Origin: Phytophthora quininea
Taxonomy: Eukaryota; Oomycota; Peronosporomycetes; Peronosporales; Peronosporaceae
DNA: 53,024 nt
Reading direction: 5' to 3'
Assembly (NCBI GenBank): GCA_011947345.1
Contig: JAAVTG010000328.1
Span: 1 to 53,024, forward strand
A program made the position numbers and the translations under genes. This document shows, piece after piece, positions 19,961 through 31,961 of the stretch. Positions within the stretch are counted from its first letter, which is position 1; each line of letters opens with the position of its first letter. The notes beneath the pieces were generated by a model, which was given only the letters and a program-made list of their open reading frames with translations, searched no databases and was not told where the DNA came from.

Positions 19961-22350
19961 TGATCGAATGACGAAGACCGAAGTGGATACGTTTGTTCGT
20001 TAAAAACACAAGGAGTACAGGGATCAACAACCAAATGCTGCGGCGAAAAGGAAACGCGTCCGTGTCGATGCGGCAGTGGCAAACAGACGTGATGACACAA
20101 TACTCTCCAGTGCGGGGAACCGCTGGTCTGATTGTGGATTGATGTCCGTCTCCACCGATAATGACGACGACGAAGACTTTGATCCTGATAGCGAGACTGA
20201 TAAAGTCCCAACAACATACAGCTGTATGTTTTCGGAGCTATAGAGATGAAATCTGCTATTCCTGCACAGTATGATGTACAGAAGGAGATACCGGAAAGTG
20301 CATTTAATCTGGTACCGAATGTAGTTCAAAGTGAGAAGCAGGATACTCACACGCAGAGTTTAGAAGGCGATGAACTGAAACCCGCCGGACCACTGAACTC
20401 TGATGTTTGTCGAGAAGTTTTGGCAGGGTTCCCTACGTGGTGGCTATCCCGGAGTAGCTTTCACGACGCACTGAAAACGTTTGAGCAGCAGACCAACCAA
20501 CACTTGATCATTCGGTCATCGCAGACAATCATGAAAAGTAACGCCAAAATCAAGGACCCCGTGCGTCGATTTCCAGCAAGCTGGCGCTACTACTGTAAAA
20601 CCATGATACGCCCTCACGGCCTCTAGCAGCCACCAAGGGGAACGGGAGAGCGCCACCACCATTCCATCCCCAGCAAAGATTGCACAGCAAAAATCAACGG
20701 CACGTTATCTCTGCTGAATGGGCAGTATTACTTGTACGTGCGACCGAGCGACTTCCACAATTACCAAGTATCGCGCGATGTCTAGCAGTACTACTGAGAG
20801 AACCGCCAAATTCTAGACCCAGCTCTGATCAAAGTGGCTTCGGACATGCGCGTACGCGGTGCATCAACGACAGGTGTTCTTGCGTTGCAACGCTTCAAGT
20901 CGAGTACGTAGTAATAGCGACTTTAAATGCGCTTACACTAACGCATAATTTATTTGTTACGAGATAAAAATAAAAAAACAAGCTGGAGGATGTCCACAAT
21001 TTACTTCAAGAAGCAAAACCAGTTGCGAAACTCGGCACAACTAACGTGAAGTGGGCTGAGATTATTTTGCAGGAGTTTCACGGCAAAGATGAAGGAAATG
21101 ACAGTCACAATTACGCTGATGAACAGTCTGGCATAGCGCAAGTGGTGGTTTTTCAGACTGCAGGCATGAAACGCCTGTTTGCGGCCTCCCGGAGGTCCTA
21201 CTAGTGGACACTACCCACGGAACAAACGCGAACGGCTACAAGCTGTTCAGCTTTGTGGTGCAGGATTGTTTCGGCAAGGTACATCTTTCGTTTTGGGAAA
21301 GATGTGAATAAAGGACAGTGCTTAATGCTTTCTGTTGCTATAATTCCAATAGGGTCAATAGGTGCAGCATCCCCTGGATGTGAGGGAAACGACGGACAAT
21401 CTGCAGCTAGCTTTGATAGCGTTTAAAGTGAATAATCCGGACTTAAGCGTGTGAAAGTGGTAATGACGGACAAGACACAAGCAAGTGCTCATCGAGCTAT
21501 TCCCCGGCGCGAGGCAACCGCTGTGTAAGTTCCACGTGCAGTAGTGGTTTTCCAAACAAGTGGTCAACCTTGTCAGCGGGATGGGAACAGACAAGCTGGT
21601 GGTGAAGGCATTGATGGCTCAACTGATCCACTCTACCAGCACTGATGAGTATGACTTCCAGAAATTGTTGCTGCTGGGTTTGTTAGGAGGCAGTCCCAAG
21701 CATCCTCTCTACATCTCATTCATGAAGAACTGGGATAATATACAAGACGAATGGGTGATGTACCGCCGTGAAAACTTGCCTCATCTTGGCAACAACACAA
21801 ACAACCGATCAGAGTCGGAGTGGGGAAATTGAAGCAACTAATTTCAGAGGATTGCGGCATGGATGAAGTGGTAGCATTGCTCATAACTATGCAGGAGTGG
21901 GCTGAGGACAAATATCTCGAAACGTACAATCGCGCTAGGTCCAGGATTTATGTGCGGGGAGAAACCCCAGAACTGTTGGCGCTGGCTGTGGTTATCACTA
22001 GCTATGCCTTTGGGCTTGTGAAAGAAGAGTTTCGGTTTTGCCACCTCTGATCGCCGATACGATGTTGAAGTACTTGAGAACCACTGTCGCCTATGCAGTC
22101 GAAGAACAGAAAGAATTCACATCGTGAACCTCCAGGTAAGGATTCCGGTATTCCATTTCGTAGTAGATCCGGTATCAAAAGTGGTAAACAGACGCGATTT
22201 GTTTTACTCCGTACAGTTTTACGTCCACGTGCATTTTTGCATCGACAATGCTGCTACCTTAGCCGTCGTGTCCTGTAGTTCAGAAGGATTAACCGCAACA
22301 AAACGGTGCTACCCCAACGGCGTGTTTTAGTCAGCGATGGATGCATTCGA
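19960..22350 (+). pseudogene. MULE-type transposase relic
   Basis: A decayed Mutator-like transposase read on the plus strand through several frames. An N-terminal acidic stretch lies at about 20040-20240. NQHLIIRSSQTIMKSNAK lies at about 20490-20550. A catalytic-core region near 21190-21290 reads VDTTHGTNANGYKLFSFVVQD, the usual first-Asp block of this family. The helical part follows at 21560-22050, and a broken SWIM-type zinc finger (YSVQFYVHVHFC / CIFASTMLLP frames) lies near 22195-22270. In-frame stops occur throughout, for example before KVVMTDK near 21450. It is inactive. No terminal inverted repeats were found. Confidence 0.7.
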
Positions 22351-22429
22351 ACCCGATTATCAGATATGGACCAGTCCAGCGTGGGGCGTTTACGTACAAA
22401 GCTGTGACTACCGATGCGAGCCCGCGGTA

Positions 22430-24400
22430 GAGAATTTCACCCCTTAAAGTGTGTCGCTCGCTCCAGCGCATCACTCGATACGTCCACAGCAATGATGAAC
22501 AGGGGCAGCGCTAGAGGGGATCTTAGTCTAATTCCGCTGGTATCCGGGATTGCGGTGGACGGACTCCATTTGCTAGGAAAATGGCACTCGTGTGAGTGTG
22601 AGTGCTCCAAACCATTGAACAAAATTGTCTTAAGATTCCTTTTCGCTCCAGCACAGTTGGCTTTGGCGAAGTCTAAGATCAGAGCTGAGGCGTGCTCATA
22701 AGTGTCGTCTTCAGGACATACTGATTTTGGTGCTTCAAATAGATCCATCGCTGTATGGATGCTCCTGTCACGTACGAATCCAAATTGCGTTAAATGTACT
22801 AGATTTTCCACCTGAGACCATGGCACGATTGAACCGAAAAACGCAGACTACGCCGACGACACCACTGTCTACCTGGCCGACAACGCTATGCGGCCGGCAG
22901 CACTGGAGGTGATCAGTACTTTTTCGAAGCACTCGGGACTACAGTTAAATTTTGCAAAGTCAACGGCAGTTGCACTGAGAGGTTCGGTGAATCCGAGACC
23001 ACTCAAACGATACATTATTGACCAGCGTCGAGATACCTTGGTCACTCGGCTGGAGACGACGACACCGCGGACGAAGCGTGGAGCAGATCATTCATTACGT
23101 TGTCCAAAAGACTTTCGCTTGCTATGCAGAAAACTAATACTCCTATCAGTAATTGCTTCGGCAATATACATTCCAAAACTGTTTTTTGTTGGTCAACACT
23201 CGTGACCATCTAAGGCACGGCTTCGTGAAGCTGTTCTAAGAACCAAAACCTTCGTTTAGATGGAGCTTTCGCGATATCTGTAGTGATGGTGGCTGGTTGG
23301 CGCAATGAAGAGGAAATGCATCTTCCACTAGCACACGGAGGCATAAATATGCCTGACGATGAGAGCGAGCTCAAGGCGATGGCCGCACAGGCCGTTATTC
23401 GGTGGACCGGAAGCACTTGTCAATATAAATTACTACCAGGATCAGTGCTGAGACGAACCGAAGGAATTTTATCAACACATATCACGCCCACTGGGATTAT
23501 AACCGCTGTCAGCATGCGCGAACAGAAATTATGGGCAGAAGGAGAACGAGCTGTTGGTTTGGTTCTGGCGCCGTCACTAATCAAGAAGGATTCCTCACTA
23601 TGAAGCAGCTTCAAGTTGGCAAACGGTGTGCGGAGGAAATCGCAGCAGGCCGGGTTGGAATTCGGCATGAGCTCGGTGATTAATACCCTACCAGATTCTG
23701 TGAAACAGCAAGAAGCTGTCCAAGGCCAGTCCTTCACTGATTGTATATATAACATATTGGTAAACTCTATCCATCTCTGTGACCAGTCTGGGAATACAGT
23801 TCGGCCCCGGCATGACTTCGAGAACGTATTTTGGCCTGACCCAACTCGCGCCCCGTGGATCCAAGATCTACTGGAGTTATTACTTGGCCAGGACGACCGA
23901 TCGAACCCCTTTCCCCCTGGATCCAGATCCAGGAACCATATCCAAGTCAAGCCAAACGATGAGTGGTCCGGAAACTCATAACCCGGGACAGAGTGAAGAT
24001 TTCCAAGCTGCCCTAACCTCTTAAGTCTAGTTCTTCCTGGTAGATCCAACATCTTCGCAGCACCCTAAGAGCAGATTCAACCCACCGACGGGTACACAAG
24101 GTGAGTCAAGTTCAGCTGATCACGGATCATCGGAGTACCCCTCCGTTGGTCGGTGTATGGGCGCAGTGGAATCAGATTTTAATAAATCCCGCTACACCAC
24201 AACTACGATAAGCCATATGTTTTGTGTGGCATTGCCCCCTCTAGCAACCTAAGGCACCGGATGGATGTTGCCATACTAGTCTTATTGAAACACCGTCCGA
24301 AGGGGAGCTAAGGGTTTGAAATTAGACGCTCGTCTCGACCAAGTTATGGACCTCTTTCGTAACAGCGTCCTGGTCAATGTGCTTCTTTGGGGAAGTGGGG
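22430..24400 (+). mobile_element. LINE reverse-transcriptase relic with inverted 5' segment
   Basis: The minus strand 22826-22437 encodes the early reverse-transcriptase blocks: QFGFVRDRSIHTAMDLFEA, ILDFAKA, and PLALPLFIIAVDV ending ALERATHFKG. The plus strand from 22848 begins at the next block, YADDTTVYLADNAMRPA, and continues with FSKHSGLQLNFAKST, YLGHSAGDDDTADEAW and LPLAHGGINMPDDESELKAM to about 23600. Weak traces continue to about 24400. The two parts are adjacent blocks of one protein in opposite orientation, as expected for a 5'-inverted LINE insertion. Frameshifts and stops make it non-functional. Confidence 0.75.
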
Positions 24401-25869
24401 GAGGGGGCAGTGTAATCTGTGGCAAAGTCTGTTGTCTATCTTCAGCGGTAAGCTCCTTGAGCTAAGTAGAGGCAATACCACAGTAGGTTTGCGTTACAAC
24501 ACAATTTGGCTGCATTTTAGCGCCGGGAAGTTCGTGTAAGAGTTTACTTGCTCCTTCGTACGTTGAATACTCAGCCAATGAAGTCGTGCTACTGAGTGTG
24601 ATTAGATTGCTATTAAGTATGCAGTCATTATACGCGCATTAGGCCGTGCGCTGACTTGCATATGAGAAAGTTATGGCTACGTGTAGAAGTCGGTCGGGCG
24701 GCCAACAATAGCATATTCAGTCCCACAATATAGTTTACCTTTGTGAGCCAGATTCATGCGCTGTTCACAGACCTTGGGAGCTCAAGCTTATCACCATTTA
24801 ACGGCTAATAGTACCCCTACGTGATTACTACGTAGCAACAATAAAAATATTTACCAAAACCACCTGATGAACGGTAAGCCAAATTGTATTGCTGGTAAAT
24901 ATGCTTTACGAATTGTGCAGATAACGCACGTTAAACGAGTTTGGCGCACTGCATCATTCTTGCACGTGAGGTTGCGGGTTTCTGGAAACATTTTTGAAAT
25001 GCTTCCAGATACTAGAAAGACGCTTGTGACCCCATGACTCTCACTATATCACAGGGCAGCAGGTTAACTTCATATTGATGCTGACCAGCAAGAACTGCGC
25101 AAGAGATCGTCTTACCTATGGTGGTATGATGCCAAAGCTGTAGGCAGGAATATTTTATGGAAGCTGTTCGTTCGATCCACGAGTTGCTGCACTGTATCAT
25201 GCTCCAGCCCGTGTTTCTTCACTCACTGCTTGTTGGGTACTTCCGAAGTGTTTCTCGCTTGGGGTACGAATAAGTCAGCGCAGCTGGTTCAACCTTGGTG
25301 CGCACAATTTTTCTGACTAAGCATGTTCCCTGTATTGTAACCTTGCCCTGCTCAATCACCACGAATGTGTATGCCACGTCTGATGATATTGCGATTTTGA
25401 TTTCGGGAGCAAGAATCCAAAGTTTCTTCATATGCATGCAGTTAAAGCAAAAGAGAAAAATAATAATTCATACATTTTTGTATGGGAAATTGTGTGAGCT
25501 TGACAGTGATCAAAGTCTCACATAACATGCGATGGGTCTGTCTTTTGATCCGACACCTGTTCAATGGTATTCCAGCGCTGGGTCGAGAACCATATGTGGG
25601 AATCTCTGTGCGCGTGGTGAGCTCAGAATAAATGCGATGAAATTAAGAAGGAAAAATATTCAGGCGGTGGTCCCTTGACCTCGAAGTGCTTAACTCAGGC
25701 TTGATCTGGATGTCGGTAGCTTCTGGTGAGAACGTCGCAGGTAGGGCTGTAAAGATGCGCGTTATATAATGCTACTAACAGTTCGGCACTTTTTCTACCA
25801 ATATATAACAAACCACTTAACTTCACAAAACTGGACTCGTAATATATCTGTAAGCGAAAGAGACTGCGC
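24401..25869. other. Gap without recognisable genes
   Basis: AT-richer sequence with only short frames. The longest, 25437-25219 on the minus strand (72 residues), has no recognised motif. I see no RNA gene or clear repeat. Confidence 0.5.
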
Positions 25870-28860
25870 GTAAGATAAAACTACTCGGCGCTCATCGACT
25901 CCAAGAGCGGCAAGCTGAGCAGGAAGCTGCGCAAGGCTGGATAAGAAGCACGAGGAGACGTTGACGCTGGTCAAGAATGAAGCGGCAGCCAACGTACAAG
26001 CTACACAGGACGAGAGTCAAGCATTGCGAGCCAGGGTCGAGCAGACGAGAAGGAAGCTCGAGACGAGGCGTAAGGAGTGGCAGAACACCCATGGATCGAT
26101 TGCATCTGAAGGACGGTCGCTATGGAAGAGCTGAGCAGTCATCATCACTCGAAAGAGAAGCTGATGATGCGACAGGAGGACTACAACGGGCTGTTCCGCT
26201 TTAAAGACTGGTCGAGGAGCAAAGTGCGCAGCTCTACCAAGCGATAAAGCAGATGAAAGCTCGGCATGAGCAGGCGTGCCCAGGTCAAAGAGACCGAATG
26301 CTGGGAGATCGAGAAGAAGTACAAGAAGATGGTACCACCTGCTCGCAATATTTGAAAAAAGATGAGCAAAAGCAGCAGGAGGAACTGGGCCAAGCTCGAC
26401 GCAGTCAACTAGAGTTTGGAGCTCGAACGTTGGGATCGGTGTCAGAACTTCAACTCTTGTTAACAGCTGCAGATTGCCGTTGAGGAGTGCAATCAATGGT
26501 GAAGCAAGCGCAAAAGTGCCACGAAGCAAAAGGTGGAACTCCAGGAAGCAGAGATCGCAACGCTGCTTACAAAGTCAACTCTGTGTGCGTTCCTCAAGTG
26601 CGTCGTGTCGACCCAGTTGATGGATGGCGCTTCTTGCCACCGTCACCCCAGTAAATTGGTGTCCTCTCCGCTAATATTCGTCACCAGCGTGGCGTCTCCG
26701 TCGCTCCGTGTTGTGTAGTGACAGCTTTATGGGCAGCGAGAGCAATAAGACTTCGACAGTTTCTACGATGACCCAAGGTGGAGTGGAGAAAGTGACACCG
26801 TCGATGATGACCAGGCCAGGAACCCTCAGGCCACCTGCCACCACGCGCCGTCAACGGAGTCCCATGGGGCAACGAGGATCGGCGGCCCAGCAACCCCGTA
26901 GTGATGACAAAGTGCAAAGAGCGAAGGCCGCCATGATGTGCGAGGCCCTCCACATCTACCGAGCGATTCCCAGCAGTGGCTACCCGCGGTATTATAGCGT
27001 GGTCGACGGCGAGCCTTACATCAGCCTGACGAAGCTGCTCGACGAGTACCGGCGCTACTTCCGCGAGCAGACCGACGCTGTGCTTTTAGTGATCAAGGCA
27101 AGGTTCGAGACACATTGCAGGATACTTACACAAGGACGGTTGGACGTGGATTAACGACAGAACATGTCCGTTGCGCTCCTACTTTGTGCATTCGACCTGA
27201 AGCATTGAAAATCTTCACGATGACAACGCAGATGTTGACGTCCACGACTCCACGTTCTCCTTCACGGCGTCCGAGAAGAATCAGACCATCGAGCAGCTCT
27301 GGATGAGTCGCAACTGCATCGGCAAAGTCGAAGATCTCAACGTTGTGCAGCCAGATTCACCACCGGCGGCGAGCCCATCGCCAACATGCTGTATGTGAAT
27401 CCTGTGCTGGTACACCTCGACTTGTCGTGGAATTATCTCCGTCTGGAGAGCAGCATCGCGCTCGCTAACTCCATTCGCAACAACGAGAATCTGGTGGAGC
27501 TCAAACTTTCCTAGAACGCGTGTGCAGACGCCGCGCCATGATGTTTGGCGACGCTTTACGATTCAACCAGACGCTCGAGATGTAGGATCTGTCGTACAAT
27601 AGTGTGGGCATGAAAAGAGTGATGATCAACGCGGTCCGTTCCAACAGCACATTGAAATCTTTTAAGCTCAATGGCAACAACATCGGACGAGAAGGCGGCT
27701 AGTTGCTGATGGCAGCTCTCTGTGCCAATCAAACCGCTGTCGACTGCACCATCGAGATGCACGGGTGCAATCTGAGCTCCATCATGCTGTCCAACAATTC
27801 ATCGACTCCTCAACTGCTAAACAACGGCAGCGCCTTCAAACCCAACAGGACTGAACCAGGCTCCTTCCAATACCGAGTACAACCTGCAAGCATTGCCGAT
27901 GTTTGACGCGAAAAGCACTCGCATTTTCAATCCGAGAGAACCCGCCGGGAGATATTCCCTCAACCTGGCGGAAGCGTACGACAAGATGATCATCATGGAG
28001 CTCGCTCGGCTGTCGACAACCAGGAAAGGCTGTCGGTTCTTACGGATGGGGTACAAGTCGTCCACGTCAACCAAGAGGCCGATCACGTTGATCAAGAAGG
28101 AGAACCTCGTGGTCGAGCAGCATAAAGGAGCAGGCGGCAGTCGCAGCGCCGAAGTCGGTGGAGAAGAAACGACGTTGGAGACTACAGGCCTCAATGTACT
28201 CTTCGCCAATGTAGATCGAGACAAGTCTGGATACATCGACCAGGACGAGCTGATAGCGGCGCTCAACCAGATCGGCCTGGTGCCTCAGATACAGAGCTTG
28301 TCGTCCCTGCTGGAGCAGTTCGACTACAACAACTCCGGGTTCATTGAGGAGGGCGAATTCAGCGCCTTCCTATTCCACGCCTTGAACCAATCCGGCAAGA
28401 TTGACGCCGCCGAGATTGAGAAAGCCATTAAAACATTGGGCATCAAGAACTAACGACAAGAAGATTGCCGACGTCATCGCTGCCTACGACATCAGTGGAG
28501 ACGGCGAGATGGAGGAGTTCGAGTTCATCGAGTTCATGAAGGACGGACTCGGCGCCAACGATGCCTCACTGGTATCGCCGCCAATCGCGTCAACGCAAAA
28601 GCCGTGGGTCATCCCCGGAGACAGTCTTTTAGAGATCGACTTCATCTACGATCGCGAAATCTTCTTCACCAAAGACGAGGCTTTCCGACAGGGGAAAACA
28701 ATCTCGCGCAAGACTCGACCTGCTGATCCGCAACAACACGGATCTCGCCATCTCCAATACAGAGCGCGACGACCTTTTCCAAGTCAATATGTACGAGCGA
28801 TTGAGATTGTTGGCCAACGCGAGCAAGCTCTCCAAGCTGACAGCACAAGTGTGTCGTGAG
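25870..28860 (+). pseudogene. Decayed coiled-coil, LRR and EF-hand gene
   Basis: Plus-strand frames in order encode a coiled coil (about 25930-26110, KHEETLTLVKNEAAANVQ), a linker domain (26708-27154, DEYRRYFREQTDAVLLVIKA), ribonuclease-inhibitor-type leucine-rich repeats (27380-27800, LVHLDLSWNYLRLESSIALA), and an EF-hand region (28160-28560). The first two EF loops are canonical, DRDKSGYIDQDE and DYNNSGFIEEGE. The third, DISGDGEMEEFE, lies in another frame. Stops such as TAG where LRR consensus expects Trp or Asn, together with many frameshifts, show true decay rather than a few sequence errors. The intact ancestor was probably a large calcium-responsive LRR protein, known in oomycetes and other flagellated protists, but its function is not established. 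Confidence 0.7.
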
Positions 28861-28947
28861 GCCCACCCCAGACGATTCGAACAACCACGAACCCGCTTAT
28901 CAGCAAAAACAAAAAACATGAATGAATGGAACATGCACAACCCCTGC

Positions 28948-31291
28948 CTACAGCTGAGTGATAGTTGACTCTGCGTCGTCGTCTGAATCGTCGTCATCGC
29001 TGCTTTCATCATCCGCGTCCTGAGCTTCCGGGAAAAAGCTCGTACTGTATGTGATCAGCCTCCCTTTCTTCCCCATGTTACTTAGATGAACACAAGCTTA
29101 TTCACCCTCTCCAGCGAAAGGCGATTTTGATTCTTCGAGTGTATAAATCCATGAATGCTCCAGCTCCGTTCGCTAGCAGCCGATGATGTTGGCATCGAGA
29201 ATAGTCTGACAGCAAATTCCTTCAAAGGCTGGTAATGATCAGTGTTTTGCCACCATGCCAACGGCGAAAACTCTGCAGCCTCTCTTTTCCTTCGGGCTCC
29301 ATTCGCGTTTGTCCGTCGAAAACTTCTCCAAGTGCTTGTGAAATGCATGAGCTGTGACGCCACCTAGAAGTCCGCAGCGCTTCGCCAAATTCTTGGGTGC
29401 TAAGATCACGTCGTTGACGTTCCCCAACGGCTCAAGCGGCTTTGACTGATCTAAGAAGTAAGCGATTTTCATCTTATCCCGACAGACACGCTCCTTCCTA
29501 ATCTTGATTCGCTGTAGCACCTCTCGCTGCAGTTCACGATCTAAATGATCAGTCCGTGTCGAGTAGATCGCATGCCCTTGAAGCCACGAAAATGCTTCAT
29601 ACACCAACGAGATGCAGCAGTTATCCCTTTCAAACGCAGCCAAATATCTGTTAATGGGAGAAATAAGCTTTAGGATAATGGCAGCACCTGCCCAAAACGT
29701 TTCGTCACGAAGAATCGAACGAGCGCGTACCGGATCAATCTCTGCGGCGGTGGTGATAGCTTCCGGTGTCTGACTGCTGTCATTCTCATCTCTCATGTCT
29801 GGTGCGTTCTCCCGTGCATCCAGTTGTTGAGCAAGCTGCGTCATTTCAGTTGCAGAATCGGCCTCGGTCGTCTGCGTTAAAGGAATATCTCCACTAACAT
29901 CGAGGGAGACTGCAGAATCCATGCTCGGCCCTTCCGTCGGTTGTAGCCGCTCGACAAGCACCGGTCCATCTGGTATCTCTTGGGTCGCTGGCGAGTCCTG
30001 AGTGTCTTGTAATTCTTAAGGGCGCTGAGATTCACCTTCTCCGTTTAATTTTCCTGTAGATGCGCTACGACGCCAGCGCTTCTTGTGTTGTTTTTGTACC
30101 ACTGCATTAGGATGTCGTCCGACAATGCGACGGTGATGACATCGCGATTCTCAACGACATTCGGATGCACTTCTCATTGGTATTCCACCGTGTCGGGACG
30201 GGTAGTGATAGTTTGCGTTGCTTGTTGCCCTTCGATCGAACCCCGCCTTGAAGCGTCCTTAGGCGCTCCCACAAGGCATAGTGGTCTCGAAAGAAGCGCG
30301 ACAACAACTTGGACTCGTTAAGAGCAGATTTAATCTTCTCAAGCTTAAAAATGTCCTTCATGAGCAAGTCTATGGCATGAGCTGCACATCCACCACACAA
30401 AAGACCCCGGCGTTCCTTTTCGAGAATTGTCCACGCACTCGTCATATTCGGAGCATTATCAGTGACGACTGCAGTCACAGATCCAACGCCAATCTCGCTC
30501 TCTATGTCCTTAATTGCGTCCAGAATTATGTCCGCTATGTATCGCGAAGTATGTCGCTCCTCTCCAGTGCAGATAGAACTCCAGAACACCGATTTCATCT
30601 GTGGTTTGGTGATCACGAAGTTAACGATACTTTGTGAATTCGTATTGGACCATCCGTCGCTTACGACGCAGAGATGCTTTTGCCTATCAATCCGTCCACG
30701 GCACAACGCTTTTCGCGTTCATACGCACTGTCCAGCAGCCCCGTAGCCAACTGCTGTCTTGTGGGAAGGTCGTAGGAAACATATCCCGGAAAAAAGGATT
30801 CTCTACGCAGCGGAACGAAATGCCGGTGGCGTAAAAGGCTAATGCAACTTTCGCAAATAGTTTTTTTGGGTGAAAGCGGCGTTGCGGCGAGGCCAATGGC
30901 TCGAGAGGTTCTTGTGCTGCGGGAGTTCGGCGGGTTGGAGTTCGACGGACTTGATTGGGGTTCGCGTTCTAGGCGATGGTGACGCAAACAAGCGGCTTGG
31001 GGCTGGAGAGGACCTCGCTGCTGATGGCGAACCTTGCCTCTGTCTCGCATTTTTTATCTGCTTCTCAAGCCTGGCGTTCTCTTGGGCCTTGAGCATGTCT
31101 ATCCACGGCGCCTTCTGCTCGACGGAGAGCTTGGAGCACTTCGCTGCGTGTTTCAAGCCGTTCCGAGACGGTTGCATGTTGAGTAGAACTGCATCGCAGT
31201 GGCAAAATTTGACATCGGGGTGTTGCTTCCTGTCTCCACGTGGCTTGACAGTGGTATAAAGACTCCATACAGGGTGTTTGGGCCTCCCCAT
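28948..31291 (-). pseudogene. hAT transposase (DUF659 type), frameshifted
   Basis: A hAT-family transposase on the minus strand. The start is near 31291 (MGRPKHPVWSLY) with a BED-like Cys/His region (FCHCDAVLLNMQPSRNGLKH). The DUF659 part begins SDGWSNTNSQSIVNFVI near 30660, followed by VVTDNAPNM, which carries a catalytic-type Asp, and CAAHAIDLL. The C-terminal dimerisation motif PLKEFAVRLFSMPTSSAASE lies near 29200. One further shift leads into an unusual Asp/Ser-rich acidic tail (DESSDDDDSDDDAE) ending at a stop at 28950-28948. At least four frame changes are needed. Terminal inverted repeats and 8-bp target duplications were not identified. Confidence 0.8.
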
Positions 31292-31961
31292 TGTGGGCTC
31301 ACCACCTCGGAAGCGCAGAGACAACTGTAGACTGGCGACAATCTCACGAGGGTGTGGAGGTCTTCTGGCACTCATCTGCTGCAGAGGTCGGTCATTTGGC
31401 CTGGTTCGTGGCAGTCTTCGTAAGCAATTGACCACGCCGGTATTTTTCTGATTCTGAGTATTTCACCGTTTAAGTACTGGTTAATTAAATTTTAGCTCAA
31501 TATTTAACGTTTTTATGATGCCAAAGGTATTTAACCTCACTAAAAGCTTCCAACCCTAGTCGCAGGCTTTCCTGATGAGCGAGGAGAACGGAACGAGACC
31601 ACGCATGTTTGCAGTCACCGTGCGGATGTTCTTGGTCTTGGCCACGCTGGGTCACTCAGTACGAAGGGGAGGAAGCTTATTCCGTGGACAGGTCAAAAGA
31701 AAAGTAAGCTAAGCTTGTGGTCCAGCAGGAATCACTAGACCTGGATCAAACTGCGCTTTGACCAAATCTAGTACGACCTGCAAAAAATCTTCATCGATTT
31801 ATCAAAAAAAAGCCACAGAACACGGTACGGAGCCCACGAAGAGAAGAACTAATCATTTCATTTTCAGTTTGAACAAAAAACAATTTAAATGTACTTATCC
31901 ATGGTAAAAACAGCTCAGACAAACTTGTGGCTTCTGTATGTTAGCTTGACGGAACAACTGA
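31292..31961. other. Gap at the transposon-to-housekeeping boundary
   Basis: No intact gene. On the minus strand 31777-31709, a TTTTTTGCAG acceptor-like site precedes a 22-codon piece reading VVLDLVKAQFDPGLVIPAGP before a stop. This resembles the C terminus of an FAD-linked oxidase but has no room for upstream exons. Confidence 0.4.

Noticed and set aside
23420..24052. 210-residue minus-strand ORF
   Set aside because: It is antisense to the LINE reverse-transcriptase relic and reads as a shadow.
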